NCBI RefSeq assembly: GCF_002119725.1
Contig: NZ_CP021109.1
Span: 1,736,001-1,800,000, forward strand
Direction of reading: 5' to 3'
DNA: 64,000 nucleotides
DNA from: Bordetella genomosp. 9
Lineage (GTDB): Bacteria; Pseudomonadota; Gammaproteobacteria; Burkholderiales; Burkholderiaceae_B
Shown piece by piece: positions 28,260 through 39,214 of the stretch (position 1 is the first letter of the stretch; every line of letters begins with the position of its first letter). The position numbers were made by a program, and so were the translations under genes. The notes under the pieces were generated by a model. That model was not told where the DNA came from. It searched no databases and was given only the letters and a program-made list of their open reading frames with translations.

Positions 28260-28628
28260 TTACTTGCCGTACCGCGTCTTGGCGTCGGCCAGGCACGCGT
28301 CCTTGGCGTTCCCGGACATGGCGTCGCATTTTTCCTTCGCCACGTCATAGTCGGCCTTGCGTTTTTCCTTGGTGGCGTCATGGCGCGCTTCAGCCTGTTC
28401 CTTGGCCTGCTTGGTGTCCGCCTTGGCGTTCTCGCGGGCAGCCTTGGCCTGCTTCTCGCAGACGTCCTTCTCGTTGCCCTTCATCGCATCGCACTTCTTC
28501 TGGTCGGCCCGGTACTGTGCGTCGATTTCCTTGTTTGTCATAGGCGCCTGTGTCTGCGCCTGCGCAGTGAAGACGAAGGCAGGGATGCTGACGAAGGCGG
28601 CGCTCAGGGCCAGTTTGATGGGGCTCAT
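28260..28628 (-). CDS. Periplasmic protein with duplicated CDAM-GN-KD-C motif (122 aa)
   Basis: Signal peptide 1-24 (ALSAAFVSIPAFVFTAQAQ) followed by a mature helical protein. Two copies of one motif, CDAMKGNEKDVC (Cys46-Cys57) and CDAMSGNAKDAC (Cys101-Cys112), flank a long Ala/Lys/Glu/Gln-rich helix. The two Cys of each motif are eleven residues apart and could form disulfides or bind a ligand. I recognise no named family. AGGAG lies seven bases before the start at 28628. It is divergent from the next small exported protein. Confidence 0.75.
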   Translation of the reverse strand: MSPIKLALSAAFVSIPAFVFTAQAQTQAPMTNKEIDAQYRADQKKCDAMKGNEKDVCEKQAKAARENAKADTKQAKEQAEARHDATKEKRKADYDVAKEKCDAMSGNAKDACLADAKTRYGK

Positions 28629-28796
28629 AGATGTACTCCTTGTATTGTTGGAACGGGCCTCACGGCCCACCCTGGATGGGCATATCCGATAAGCAATTGG
28701 TATGCCGCGGAAGCGCGCCGCCAGCGCCGCGCGCGCGAGGATGGGCATAGCGGTTGCTTATGAAAGGTCCCACATCGCCAAGAAGGGAGAACGTCA

Positions 28797-29120
28797 ATGA
28801 AGCTCAGTCGTATCACGTCCATGTTGATCCTCGCGGCCGCGGTTGGCACCGGTACGGCGATGGCGCAGCAAAACGCGCCCACCATGCCTTCCACCACGCC
28901 GAATGACTCCACGGCGACGCCGCCCAACAACGACAAGGTGCCGCCCGGCACGCCGGCTCCCGCGCCGTACTCGTCCCAGCCGAGCACCACGGCGCCGGTG
29001 ATGCGCGATACGTCGGGCAACAAGGAAACCGAACCTCGCCTGCCTTCCGATCCCAAGAACACCAACGTCTCGCCGACGCAAGGCGGCGGTGCGCCTTATA
29101 CGGAGCCCGGGAAGCGATAA
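28797..29120 (+). CDS. Exported Pro/Thr/Ser-rich protein (107 aa)
   Basis: Signal peptide of about 23 residues (MKLSRITSMLILAAAVGTGT then AMAQQ, cut after AMA). The mature part is low in complexity and rich in Pro, Thr, Ser, Asn and Gly, without Cys, so probably disordered in the periplasm. GGGAGAACGTCA precedes ATG 28797. It faces the paired-Cys protein across 168 bases that must hold both promoters. Function unknown. Confidence 0.65.
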   Translation: MKLSRITSMLILAAAVGTGTAMAQQNAPTMPSTTPNDSTATPPNNDKVPPGTPAPAPYSSQPSTTAPVMRDTSGNKETEPRLPSDPKNTNVSPTQGGGAPYTEPGKR

Positions 29121-29167
29121 AGGCGGCGCCGGATGCGGGCGCCAGGGCGCCCGCGGCACCGAAAGAC

Positions 29168-29193
29168 AAACGGGGCGCCTCGGCGCCCCGTTT
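29168..29193. terminator. Bidirectional terminator between the exported protein gene and rpoN
   Basis: AAACGGGGCGCC, loop TC, GGCGCCCCGTTT. It is symmetrical and lies between two convergent genes, so it can serve both. Confidence 0.75.
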
Positions 29194-29208
29194 CCATTGA
29201 GCATCGAC

Positions 29209-30693
29209 TCAGTACTGCCGACGCATTTCAGCGGGGGGATACTTCAACTGGCCCCGGTACTTCGAAACGGTGCGGCGCGCCACCACCACGCCCTGCTGCC
29301 CCAACATATGGGCCAGATCGACGTCCGACAAGGGCGAGGACGCGTCCTCGCCGTCGATCATCTCTTTGATGAGCGCGCGCACAGCCGCAGCCGAGCAGCT
29401 CCCGCCCGTGTCGGTATAAAGCTCCCGCGAGAAGAAGTGCTTGAACTCGAAGATGCCGCGCGGCGTGGCCATGTACTTGTTGCTCGTCGCCCGTGACACA
29501 GTGGATTCGTGAATCTCCAGTTCATCGGCGATTTCGCGCAACATGAGCGGGCGCAGTGCAATTTCCCCGTATTCGAAGAACGTCTGCTGGCGCAGGACGA
29601 TTGCCTCCGCCACGCGCTGAATGGTGCTGTAGCGCTGTTCTACGTTGCGGATCAGCCAGCGGGCTTCTTGCAGTTCCTGCGCCATGGGCGATCGGTCGCT
29701 GTACCGGGCATTGCGGAACAGGTCGGCATAAGCGCGATGCAGCCGCGCGCGCGGCATGGCCGCGCGGTTCGGTGTGACGATCCATTGCCCGTTGAACTTC
29801 TGTACAACGACGTCGGGCACGACGTAGCTCGAATCGGGTTCGGCATAGCGCAATCCCGGCCTGGGGTCGAGCCGGCGGATCAAGGCGCAGGCCTTGCGCA
29901 GTTCGTCATCGCTGCACTGGCATACGCGTACGAGCCCGGAGAAGTCGTGCTTGCCGAGGCGTTCCAATTCGTTTTCGACGATATGCAAAGCCAGCTCGCG
30001 CGCGGGCGTATCTTCGTCCATGGCTTGCAATTGCAGTTTCAAGCACTCGGCCAGATTGCGTGCCGCAAGGCCTGGCGTGTCGAGCTGCTGCACAAGCTTC
30101 AGGGCGACCTCCCATTCTTCCCGCTCCGGCGGCGGGTCGAACACGCCGTCGCCCGCGAGCTCGGTCAGCTCGGTGCGCAGATAGCCCTCTTCGTCGAGTC
30201 CCTCGATGATGTATTCCGCCATCAGCCGATCCCGCGGCGCGAGGCGGTAACTGCATAGCTCGGTGCGCAGGCGGTCGCGCAGATCCTCCGTGCTGCGCGC
30301 CCACTGGCCGACATCGCTGTCGCCGTCGCCCGTCGCGCGCGCAGCAGGATAGTCGCCGGAGTATTCCGACTGGAAGTCAGGAAGTTCCGGCAGTTCAGTG
30401 ACGACTTCCGGCGGCGCTTCGGTGATCGCGGGCGCCTGCATATCGGGCGCCGCCGAGATGCTTTCGCTCATGACCGAGTCGCTGGCGGATGCCGGCGAGG
30501 ATGCTCCATCAACAGGTGTCGCGGCCGTCTCTTCGTCGCCTTCCTCCAGAAAAGGATTGGTGGCCAGCGCCTGTTCGATTTCGCGGGTGAATTCCAACGC
30601 GGACATCTGGAGCAGTTTGACGGACTGTTGCAGCCGCGGCGTCAGGCTGGTCTGCTGACGCGCCCTGAGTTCGTACGTGGCTTGATGTGCCAA
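29209..30693 (-). CDS. rpoN: RNA polymerase sigma-54 factor
   Basis: Sigma factor for -24/-12 promoters that need an AAA+ activator. The 494 residues show the Gln/Leu-rich activator-contact region (ELRARQQTSLTPRLQQSVKL, about 8-45), an acidic variable region (about 50-120), the core-binding domain, the HTH, and the RpoN box ARRTVSKYR at about 472-480. The start is TTG at 30693, seven bases after GGAGA on the minus strand. An in-frame ATG at 30735 would add 14 residues that do not look like the family. Two sigma54 activators follow nearby. Confidence 0.94.
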   Translation of the reverse strand: MAHQATYELRARQQTSLTPRLQQSVKLLQMSALEFTREIEQALATNPFLEEGDEETAATPVDGASSPASASDSVMSESISAAPDMQAPAITEAPPEVVTELPELPDFQSEYSGDYPAARATGDGDSDVGQWARSTEDLRDRLRTELCSYRLAPRDRLMAEYIIEGLDEEGYLRTELTELAGDGVFDPPPEREEWEVALKLVQQLDTPGLAARNLAECLKLQLQAMDEDTPARELALHIVENELERLGKHDFSGLVRVCQCSDDELRKACALIRRLDPRPGLRYAEPDSSYVVPDVVVQKFNGQWIVTPNRAAMPRARLHRAYADLFRNARYSDRSPMAQELQEARWLIRNVEQRYSTIQRVAEAIVLRQQTFFEYGEIALRPLMLREIADELEIHESTVSRATSNKYMATPRGIFEFKHFFSRELYTDTGGSCSAAAVRALIKEMIDGEDASSPLSDVDLAHMLGQQGVVVARRTVSKYRGQLKYPPAEMRRQY

Positions 30694-30979
30694 TTGCTGT
30701 CTCCGTGATTGAATGCAGGGAACGGAAACGTCCATTCCATTCAAAAAGGATGAAAGCAAAGTACGTGCCATTTTTCGGTGTCGCAGACGTTTTCCCGATT
30801 TCTGGCGTAAGCCCGCGTATTTATTGGCTTTCTGGGGCACGCGATATGCTGACCGGCGGGTACCAGGCTCTTCCCGAGCCGCCGGATGCCCACGTTCGCT
30901 TTGCGGAATTTCCACGCCATGTAATAAGTTCCGAGGGCGGGGGCTGGATTTTTTGTACCGCTGTAGCAGGAGAAGCGTC

Positions 30980-31432
30980 ATGGACCATGGCCGGGATAGC
31001 GCGACCCCGCCGCGCGCCGCCGCGGCCGGCTCGCCGGCAGAAACCCGCATCGTCGGTTCCGGCAAGAAATCCGGCACGGGGCCGGGGCCGGAGATCATGG
31101 CTGCGGCAACCCTCGAAGGCAACGATGTGCTGAACCTGTCAGGAGAAAAACTTGGCACGCTGCAGGACATCATGATCGACGTCCCATCGGGCCGCATCGC
31201 CTATGCAGTGTTGGCGCGCGGGGGCGTCATGGGCATCGGCGACAAGCTCTTCGCGATTCCGTGGGGCGCCTTGACGCTGGATACGGACCGCAAGTGCTTC
31301 CTGCTCGATATCGACCTGGAGCGTTTGCGCAACGCTGCCGGTTTCGATAAGGACAACTGGCCGCGCATGGCGGACCCCGCGTGGGCGGCGGCGGTTCACG
31401 AGTACTACGGGCAACCGCCGTATTGGTCCTGA
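30980..31432 (+). CDS. PRC-barrel domain protein
   Basis: 150 residues. A disordered N-terminal 45 residues (Ala/Pro/Gly-rich) precede a PRC-barrel domain at about 48-125, with AATLEGNDVLNLSGEKLGTL, then QDIMIDVPSGRIAYAVLARG and DKLFAIPWGAL. PRC barrels occur in photosynthetic reaction centre H subunits, RimM and many stress proteins; the role of this stand-alone form is unknown. AGGAG at 30968-30972 precedes ATG 30980. It is convergent with the PspF-like gene, 32 bases apart. Confidence 0.85.
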   Translation: MDHGRDSATPPRAAAAGSPAETRIVGSGKKSGTGPGPEIMAAATLEGNDVLNLSGEKLGTLQDIMIDVPSGRIAYAVLARGGVMGIGDKLFAIPWGALTLDTDRKCFLLDIDLERLRNAAGFDKDNWPRMADPAWAAAVHEYYGQPPYWS

Positions 31433-31464
31433 CCGCCGCGCCGAAGGGCACGGCGGGCGCCGGT

Positions 31465-32478
<1,014 letters not shown>

Positions 32479-32832
32479 GGGTGTTTCCTTCCTGGCTTGT
32501 CGGGTGCTCCGGCTCGCGGAGGACGCCGGACTCTGAATGGGAAATTCCTATAAGAAAGATCGTACTCAGCCAGCTTACGGGCCATTGCAAGCATCTGAAA
32601 GAAGATGAAAATCTTAGCCAACTGTACGAATTCATTACGTTTGGCCGAGAAGCGGCACGATAAGCTTCGCTGCCGAAATCGGCCCGCATTATGCACCGGT
32701 CTCCGTCTTTATTGCGATGCGGAGCATGCCTGACCGACGCTAGAATGGAGGACGAGGATCGGCGGGTACGCGGCTGCGCCGCTGCCCATCTATAGGCCTT
32801 GGAAGAAAACTCGAACTTCACGGAAACTGCGC
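32479..32832. other. Divergent intergenic region between two sigma-54 activator genes
   Basis: 354 bases without a supported gene. They hold the promoters of both activators. A TAGAAT box lies at about 32741-32746 for the plus-strand gene. The left part is AT-richer (about 32540-32640). I found no sequence with the GG-N10-GC spacing of a sigma54 promoter that convinced me. Confidence 0.5.
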
Positions 32833-34224
32833 ATGCCACATGTTTTGATCGTCGATGACGAATCTCCGGTGCGAACCGCGCTGGCAGAGATCGTCAAGGA
32901 CGAAGGGTTCACCGTTGCCCAGGCGAGCGACCTGCGAGAGGCGAAGATCCAGATCCTGCGCCAATCGCCCGACCTGGTGTTGTCCGATCTGCAGTTGCCG
33001 GATGGGAGCGGGCTGGAGATTTTCCAGGCCCTGAGCTCCCCGAATGTGGACGTCGTTTTCATCACTGGGCACGCCAGCGTGGAAAGCGCCGTGGACGCCC
33101 TGCGCCTTGGCGCCATCGATTACCTGCTCAAGCCGGTCAACATCCAGCGCCTGAAAATGGTGCTGGGACGGATGCCGCGCAACGCCGATCTGTCGCCGTG
33201 GGGCGGCCCGTTCGAGGCGGAAGACCGCTTCGGGAAAATGCTGGGCAAATCCGAGCCCATGAAGCAGTTGTACCGCCAGATCGCCAAGGTGGCGCCGACG
33301 GAGGCGACGGTCTTCCTGATGGGCGACAGCGGAACCGGCAAGGAGCTGGCCGCCCAGGCCATTCACGAACTGAGCAATCGCCGCAAGGGTCCCTTCCTAC
33401 CGGTGAACTGCGGCGCGATTTCGCCCAACCTGATCGAAAGCGAGATGTTCGGCCACGAGCGCGGCAGTTTTACGGGGGCGGATCGGCAGCACAAGGGCTA
33501 TTTCGAGCGGGCGGCAGGCGGCACGCTGTTCCTGGACGAAATCACCGAAATGCCGATCGACCTGCAGGTGAAGCTGCTGCGCGTGCTGGAAACCGGCCTG
33601 TTCATGCGGGTCGGCACAAACCGGGAGATTGCCAGCGACGTGCGGGTGGTTGCGGCGACGAACCGCAATCCTGAGGAGGCGGTCGCGGAAGGGAAGCTTC
33701 GCGAGGACCTCTATCATCGCCTGAACGTGTTCCCGGTCGAGCTGCCGCCCCTGCGCGAACGGGGCGACGACGTGATCCTCATCGCGCAGCGGTATCTCGA
33801 TATGCTGAACAAGGAGCGCGGCGCCAACAAGAAATTCGCGCCGGACACGCTGGAAAGCCTGCGCAACCACAGTTGGCCCGGCAACGTGCGGGAGCTGAAG
33901 AACTACGTCCACCGCGCTTTCATCCTTGCCGACGACAACGAGATCCGCGCCGGAATCGTTCCGCTGCAGATGTCTCCCGAGAAGGCGGCCACGGGGACGC
34001 AGATCACGGTGCCCGTGGGCGTGCCGCTTGCCGACGCGGACCGGCGGCTGATCTTCGCCACGCTCGAGCAGTGCGGCGGCGTCAAGAAGCACGCCGCCGA
34101 GATCCTCGGCATCAGCCTGAAGACCTTGTACAACCGGCTCGAAGAGTATGCGGCTGCCGGCCACTATCCCAAGGTGAACGGCGAAGGCGGAGCCAAGGCA
34201 GAAGCGGCCGGCCGAGCCAAATAG
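32833..34224 (+). CDS. NtrC-family sigma-54 response regulator
   Basis: 463 residues in three domains. The receiver has Asp8/Asp9, phospho-acceptor Asp52, Thr78 and Lys100. The AAA+ domain has Walker A GDSGTGKE at 164-171, GSFTGA at 211-216 and Walker [14 protein letters not shown] Fis-type HTH near 420-440 includes [12 protein letters not shown]. It activates sigma54 promoters after phosphorylation. No histidine kinase gene is adjacent, so the signal is unknown. The HTH matches that of the divergent PspF-like protein. Confidence 0.93.
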   Translation: MPHVLIVDDESPVRTALAEIVKDEGFTVAQASDLREAKIQILRQSPDLVLSDLQLPDGSGLEIFQALSSPNVDVVFITGHASVESAVDALRLGAIDYLLKPVNIQRLKMVLGRMPRNADLSPWGGPFEAEDRFGKMLGKSEPMKQLYRQIAKVAPTEATVFLMGDSGTGKELAAQAIHELSNRRKGPFLPVNCGAISPNLIESEMFGHERGSFTGADRQHKGYFERAAGGTLFLDEITEMPIDLQVKLLRVLETGLFMRVGTNREIASDVRVVAATNRNPEEAVAEGKLREDLYHRLNVFPVELPPLRERGDDVILIAQRYLDMLNKERGANKKFAPDTLESLRNHSWPGNVRELKNYVHRAFILADDNEIRAGIVPLQMSPEKAATGTQITVPVGVPLADADRRLIFATLEQCGGVKKHAAEILGISLKTLYNRLEEYAAAGHYPKVNGEGGAKAEAAGRAK

Positions 34225-34410
34225 CGCTTGCCGTCAGGCACGCGGTGGGCAGGCGACTCTGCTGTAAACCGCTTGCCCGCTTGCGTCATCGCCGCCATGG
34301 CGAGGGAAGTCCTGGCCCCTCAGCCTCGTCCCGTCTGGCATCGCACTTGCGGCGCTGCGGGCGTTGGCCCGGCCGTGGCGGCCGGGCCGCTTCCATGACG
34401 AGGTGCATAA

Positions 34411-34971
34411 ATGGCAGATGTTCTCAAGGACGTTACCGTCGCCATTCTGGCGGTCGATGGGTTCGAGCAGGCCGAGTTGCTGGAGCCGCGCAAGGCCTTG
34501 CAGCAGGCGGGCGCACGGGCGGTAGTCATCTCGGCCCGGCAGGAACCCATTCAGGGATTCAAGCACACGGAAAAAGGCGAGACGGTCGACGTCGATCTGA
34601 CCTTTGCCGAGGCGGATCCCGAACATTTTGCTGCCGTACTGCTGCCGGGCGGCGTAGTCAACGCTGATGAGATCCGCCAGCATCCCAAGGCGCGGGAGTT
34701 CGTCCGTCGCATCAGTGAAGCCGGCAAGCCGCTGGCGGTGATCTGCCACGGCCCCTGGCTGCTGGTCTCCGCCGGATTGGTCCAGGGCCGGACCTTGACC
34801 AGCTGGCCCTCGCTGCAGGACGATCTGCGCAACGCGGGAGCGAACTGGGTGGACCAGGAAGTGGTGGTGGACGGAAACTGGGTCAGCAGCCGCAAGCCCG
34901 ACGATATTCCCGCCTTCAATCGCGAGTTCATCGGACTGCTCTCCAAGGCCGCCCGTCCCCAGGCCGCATAG
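34411..34971 (+). CDS. DJ-1/PfpI family protein
   Basis: 186 residues of the DJ-1/PfpI superfamily (YhbO/PfpI branch). The nucleophile elbow AVICHGPWLL holds Cys112, with an acidic partner near Glu20-Glu23 (GFEQAELLEP). Members act as deglycases, chaperones or proteases under stress; which activity applies is unclear. GAGGTG lies before ATG 34411. The preceding 186 bases hold no gene that I can see. Confidence 0.9.
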   Translation: MADVLKDVTVAILAVDGFEQAELLEPRKALQQAGARAVVISARQEPIQGFKHTEKGETVDVDLTFAEADPEHFAAVLLPGGVVNADEIRQHPKAREFVRRISEAGKPLAVICHGPWLLVSAGLVQGRTLTSWPSLQDDLRNAGANWVDQEVVVDGNWVSSRKPDDIPAFNREFIGLLSKAARPQAA

Positions 34972-35029
34972 GGGCGGCTGGACCGCCCGCGGCATGCGGC
35001 CGGCGGCTGAGCTGCCGCCAGTGTCGGCG

Positions 35030-35311
35030 CTACCCCCCGTTGCGGGCGGGATCGGGGCGGGTATGAGCCAGGCCGGCGTCGTCTTCGTCCACAATGCGGT
35101 CGGTGGCGATATCGTCGGCGGCTGGGCCGTCCGGATCGCCCTCCACGTCGGCGCGCTCACCGGTGCCGGTCGCATCCGTATCCGTATCGGGTGCGTATGG
35201 GCCGACGTCGCTGGCGGAATCCGAAGAATCGCTGGGACCCAGCGCGCGGTTGCCGTGGCCGGGCAGGGACGTGTCGGCCAAATCGGCGTCGGGGTTGTAT
35301 CGTGTTGCCAT
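35030..35311 (-). CDS. Small acidic hypothetical protein (93 aa)
   Basis: Very acidic and probably disordered, rich in Asp, Gly, Ala, Pro and Thr (SDSSDSASDVGPYAPDTDTD). It starts MATRYNPDADLADTSLPGHG. AGGAGG lies five bases before the start at 35311, which supports real translation. No signal or membrane segment. Convergent with the DJ-1 gene. No family recognised. Confidence 0.65.
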   Translation of the reverse strand: MATRYNPDADLADTSLPGHGNRALGPSDSSDSASDVGPYAPDTDTDATGTGERADVEGDPDGPAADDIATDRIVDEDDAGLAHTRPDPARNGG

Positions 35312-35418
35312 GAGTGCCTCCTGATGGGTTCGCCTCGCCCGACATGGCGCGAGGCGACGTTATGTGGCAGGAAGCAATCGCTGTGCCTCGCCATGGGGGA
35401 GGCAACCGGTTTGGAGCC

Positions 35419-36645
35419 TTAGCAGCTGCTGGGCGGAGGCGACTTTTCCACCGCCAGGCCGAACACCGGCCGCAGGCGCACGCCCAGGGCGCTGCCCGCG
35501 AACGCCGCGGGCAGCCACAGCCAGGCATGCAGGCTGCCGGAGATGATGCCGCTGAAATAGGCGCCGATATTGCAGCCATAGGCCATGCGGGCGCCGAAGC
35601 CGAGCAGCAGGCCGCCCACCACCGCGCCAGCGAGGGACCGGGCCGGCACTTTCCAAACCGGTGCGAACTTGCCGGCGGCCGATGCGGCGGCCAGGGCGCC
35701 GAGCATCAGCGCGATGTCCATGACACTCGTCACGTCCTCGCGCACCGGCGCTGCGAGCGCCTTGGATTGCTTGGCCCAGTAGGCCCAGTTCGCCACATCG
35801 CCGCCCAGGGCGTCCCATACCTTGGCGCCCCACAAGGCGAAGGCTGACGTGATGCCCCAGGGCCGGCCGGCCAGCGCCAGCGTGGCGAAGTTCAGAACGA
35901 CCAGCGCCACGCCGCCCCAGACGAGCGGCCAAGGGCCCCGGACCAGGCTGGCGGGGCGGTCGGTGCGCGCGGCGAAGGAAACGAGGCGACCGTGCCGGCG
36001 CCGTTCCATATGGGTCGCGATGGCGGCGATGACGCCGAATACCGCCAGGTTCGCCACGATGGCGGGGACCGGACCCCATGCCAGTACGAACGAGGTCGGC
36101 TTGATGGCCGGCAATGCGGACCACCACGGGAAGGTGTAGGTGCCCAGCACGGACCCCACGATGAAAAACACCAGTGTGACAACCATGCGGGTGTTTCCGC
36201 CGCCCACCGCGAACAGGGTGCCCGACGCGCAGCCGCCGCCCAATTGCATGCCTATGCCGAACAGGAACGCGCCCAGCAGGACCGAGAGGCCGGCCGGCGA
36301 TACCAGGCCGGCCACCGGCTGGCCAAAGAGCGATCCTTGCGACAAAACGGGGAAAAAGACCAGCACGCCCACCGCGAGCATCAGCATCTGGGCGCGCAAG
36401 CCGGCGCCGCGGCGGTCGGAGACAAAGACCCGCCATGCCTGGGTAAAGCCGAACGAAGCGTGGTACAGGGTAACGCCAAGCAGGGCGCCGGTAATCCATA
36501 GCGCCGCCTGCCGCCAGCCGACGGTCGCCCCCAGATACCACGTGCCGAGGATCAGGAGTAGCAAAGCCGCCCAAAGGGGACGGCTATTGATGCGTAGCGG
36601 CGGCAGGGTGCCGCCCAGATTCAGGGTGGATGCGTTGACGGACAT
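35419..36645 (-). CDS. YeeE/YedE-type sulfur (thiosulfate) transporter
   Basis: Inner-membrane protein of 408 residues with about nine to ten helices and an internal repeat. The YeeE/TsuA cysteine motifs are present: MQLGGGCASGTLF (Cys139) and RMAYGCNIGAYFSG (Cys358). In TsuA these cysteines line the thiosulfate path. The C-terminus ends in SSC. ATG 36645 gives MSVNASTLNL. A TusA/YeeD partner is not adjacent. A palindrome at 36709-36724 lies upstream. Confidence 0.87.
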   Translation of the reverse strand: MSVNASTLNLGGTLPPLRINSRPLWAALLLLILGTWYLGATVGWRQAALWITGALLGVTLYHASFGFTQAWRVFVSDRRGAGLRAQMLMLAVGVLVFFPVLSQGSLFGQPVAGLVSPAGLSVLLGAFLFGIGMQLGGGCASGTLFAVGGGNTRMVVTLVFFIVGSVLGTYTFPWWSALPAIKPTSFVLAWGPVPAIVANLAVFGVIAAIATHMERRRHGRLVSFAARTDRPASLVRGPWPLVWGGVALVVLNFATLALAGRPWGITSAFALWGAKVWDALGGDVANWAYWAKQSKALAAPVREDVTSVMDIALMLGALAAASAAGKFAPVWKVPARSLAGAVVGGLLLGFGARMAYGCNIGAYFSGIISGSLHAWLWLPAAFAGSALGVRLRPVFGLAVEKSPPPSSC

Positions 36646-36708
36646 GATGGGATGCAGGCGGGCGCGCGCCGGGGTGGCGCGCCAAGGAGCCACTGTAAGG
36701 GTTAACGC

Positions 36709-36724
36709 TTATTTCTCAAAATAA
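36709..36724. promoter_or_regulatory. Palindrome upstream of the YeeE-type gene
   Basis: TTATTT-CTCA-AAATAA is a perfect 6-4-6 inverted repeat in a short AT-rich island between the YeeE-type gene and arsB. It lies 64 bases before the YeeE-type start and looks like a repressor site, possibly of the ArsR/BigR kind that senses sulfur or metal. The protein is unknown. Confidence 0.4.
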
Positions 36725-36842
36725 TGAATATCGATTAGTACATCATTTATGGGTATAAAGACGCCGTGCCGATGGGCGCGGGTGGCGAGCCGCCGGCATC
36801 GTGAGCGAGTGCCAGAGCACATGGCGCGGGGCCGGCGCGCCT

Positions 36843-38120
36843 TTACATCAGCCGCACCGCCAACGCAGCGAGCGTGATCAGCAGGACGGGCAGGGTCAGC
36901 ACCACCCCCATCCGGAAGTAATAGCCCCAGCCGATATGCAGGCCTTTGCGGTCCAAAACGTGCAGCCACAGCAGCGTCGCGAGGCTGCCGATGGGCGTGA
37001 TCTTCGGACCTAGGTCGCTGCCGATGACGTTCGCATAAATCATGGCTTCCCTGACCGTGCCGGTGACGGCAGTGTCGGCGATGGACAGGGCGCCAACCAG
37101 GACGGCAGGCAGGTTGTTCATGACCGAAGACAGCAGCGCGGCGGCCACGCCGGCGCCGAATGCGCCACCCCAGACGCCGCCCTGCGCGCACCACCCCAGG
37201 AATGCGCTCAGGTGCGCGGTCAGTCCGGCATTGCGCAGGCCATAGACGACCAGGTACATGCCGAGCGAAAAGACCACGATGTGCCACGGCGCATGACGCA
37301 TGATGCGCCGCGTGCCGACGATGTGCGTGCGTCCCGCGATGGCCAGCAGACCGAGGGCGCCGGCAGCTGCGATGGCGCTTACAGGGATGCCTGCGGGCTC
37401 CAGAATGAAAAAGCCGGCCAGCAGCAGGCTAAGCACGAGCCAGCCGGCACGGAACGTGGCGGGATCGCGTATCGCGCTGCGAGGTTCAGGCAATTCGCCA
37501 TTGTGATACCGCGCGGGTACCGCGCGCCGATAAACGACGAGCAGCATCGCGAGCGATGCCGCCACCGCGACCAGATTCACGGGCACCATCACCGATGCGT
37601 AGCGGGCGAAGCCGATATCGAAGAAATCGGCCGAGACGATATTGACCAGGTTGGAAACGATCAGCGGCAGGCTCCCCGTATCGGCAATGAAACCGGCGGC
37701 CATGACGAAAGCCAGCGAAGCGCCGGCGCCCAAGCCCAGGGCAAGCAGCATCTCCATCACGATGGGGGTCAGGATCAGGGCTGCGCCGTCGTTCGCAAAC
37801 AGGGCGGTGACCATGGCGCCCAGGAGGACGATCAGGGCGAACAACCGGCGGCCGTGCCCCTGGCCCCATCGTGCGACGTGCAGGGCGCACCACTTGAAGA
37901 AGCCTGCTTCGTCGAGAAGCAGGCTGGTGACGATGATGGCGATGAAGGTAGCGGTTGCGTTCCACACGATGTGCCAGACCGCGGCAATGTCGCCCAGGTG
38001 GACCACGCCGGTGGCCAATGCCAGCAAAGCGCCGCCCGCGGCGCTCCAGCCGACACCGAGTCCGCGGGGTTGGGTGATCACCAATGCCAGGGTCAGGACG
38101 AAGATGCAGGCAGCGAGCAT
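36843..38120 (-). CDS. arsB: Arsenite efflux pump ArsB
   Basis: 425 residues and about twelve helices. It is closely similar to E. coli ArsB throughout, for example [40 protein letters not shown] and [20 protein letters not shown]. It exports arsenite or antimonite using the proton gradient or with an ArsA ATPase. No arsR, arsC or arsA is in the window, which is unusual, so it may be controlled from elsewhere. It lies 31 bases downstream of the AEC permease gene on the same strand. Confidence 0.92.
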   Translation of the reverse strand: MLAACIFVLTLALVITQPRGLGVGWSAAGGALLALATGVVHLGDIAAVWHIVWNATATFIAIIVTSLLLDEAGFFKWCALHVARWGQGHGRRLFALIVLLGAMVTALFANDGAALILTPIVMEMLLALGLGAGASLAFVMAAGFIADTGSLPLIVSNLVNIVSADFFDIGFARYASVMVPVNLVAVAASLAMLLVVYRRAVPARYHNGELPEPRSAIRDPATFRAGWLVLSLLLAGFFILEPAGIPVSAIAAAGALGLLAIAGRTHIVGTRRIMRHAPWHIVVFSLGMYLVVYGLRNAGLTAHLSAFLGWCAQGGVWGGAFGAGVAAALLSSVMNNLPAVLVGALSIADTAVTGTVREAMIYANVIGSDLGPKITPIGSLATLLWLHVLDRKGLHIGWGYYFRMGVVLTLPVLLITLAALAVRLM

Positions 38121-38151
38121 AAGGCGGGAAGCGGAGTGTGGGGCAAGCGGG

Positions 38152-39096
38152 CTACCGGACGCCGTGACGTTCTATCCAGGCGATAAGAACGGAAATGGTG
38201 AGGACGGAGCCGAGTGTCGAAAGCAGGATGGTCCGCGACGCCACGCGTGCGTCGCGGCCATAAAGCTGGGCAAGCATGAAGGGCCCTGTCCCGATGGGGA
38301 GGGCACTGAGCAGGACCGCGGTCCAGGCCCAGACTGGCGGCAATGAAAAGACGCCGAAAGCAAGCAGCGCCGTCACGCCCGGTTGAACCAGCAATTTCGC
38401 CGCCACCACACGGGCGACCGCCTTGCCGTCGCCGCCGCCTTGGGCCTGCGCCAAGAAAAGGCCGATGGCAATCAACGCGCATGGGCTGGCGGCGTTCCCC
38501 AGAAGCGCCATGAACCTGTCGATGGACTCGGGCAGCGGCACACCGGTCAGCGACCATGCGAAGCCGGCCAGGGGCGCGATCAGCAAAGGATTCCGGCCCA
38601 ACGCCAGGCCGACCTTCCATACCGTTCTGCCCATATGCTGGCCGTGCTGCAGGTCGAATTCGATCAGGGCAACCGACAGACCGAAAAGCACGCAGGCCGT
38701 GATCATGGTGGCGACGACGGCCGGCGCCATGCTTTGTTCGCCGAACACCACCAGGCACAGAGGAATGCCCATGAATCCGACATTCGCATACGAATTGCCG
38801 AGCGCCTCGATACTGACGTCGGTCAACGGCGTCGCCTTGCCGCGATGCGCCACGAGCGCCACAACGAAGGCCGCCCCGATACCGCCCAGGAAAGACGCGA
38901 TGTAGCCGCCATGCGCCAGCTGTGCCCAACTGACGTGCGACATTGCCCTGAATAGCAGGGCCGGCAGGGAAAGGTAAATGACGAAGCGGTTCAGTACATC
39001 GCTGGCCGCGTCGCCCATCAAACGCTTGCGCGCCGCCAGCCATCCGACGAGGATCAGGGCGAATACCGGCAGTGCGGCAGTGACGACGGCATGCAT
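38152..39096 (-). CDS. AEC (auxin efflux carrier) family permease
   Basis: 314 residues and about ten membrane helices in two inverted halves. The N-terminus [20 protein letters not shown] and the motif [13 protein letters not shown] are typical of bacterial AEC proteins that carry malonate, malate or other organic acids. The substrate cannot be assigned. It precedes arsB on the same strand. Confidence 0.87.
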   Translation of the reverse strand: MHAVVTAALPVFALILVGWLAARKRLMGDAASDVLNRFVIYLSLPALLFRAMSHVSWAQLAHGGYIASFLGGIGAAFVVALVAHRGKATPLTDVSIEALGNSYANVGFMGIPLCLVVFGEQSMAPAVVATMITACVLFGLSVALIEFDLQHGQHMGRTVWKVGLALGRNPLLIAPLAGFAWSLTGVPLPESIDRFMALLGNAASPCALIAIGLFLAQAQGGGDGKAVARVVAAKLLVQPGVTALLAFGVFSLPPVWAWTAVLLSALPIGTGPFMLAQLYGRDARVASRTILLSTLGSVLTISVLIAWIERHGVR

Positions 39097-39214
39097 GGGG
39101 GAGAGAGCGCAAAAAAGGAGCTCATTCTAACTGCGCCCGGCGACAGGGATTTGCGTGATCCCCCCCACGCTGGCGAAAATCCCGCTTTATCCATAAGCAT
39201 GCGAGGAATGCAGT

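Noticed and set aside
32661..32680. GGCACGATAAGCTTCGC as a sigma54 promoter
   Set aside because: The GG and GC elements are not ten bases apart, so the -24/-12 spacing fails.
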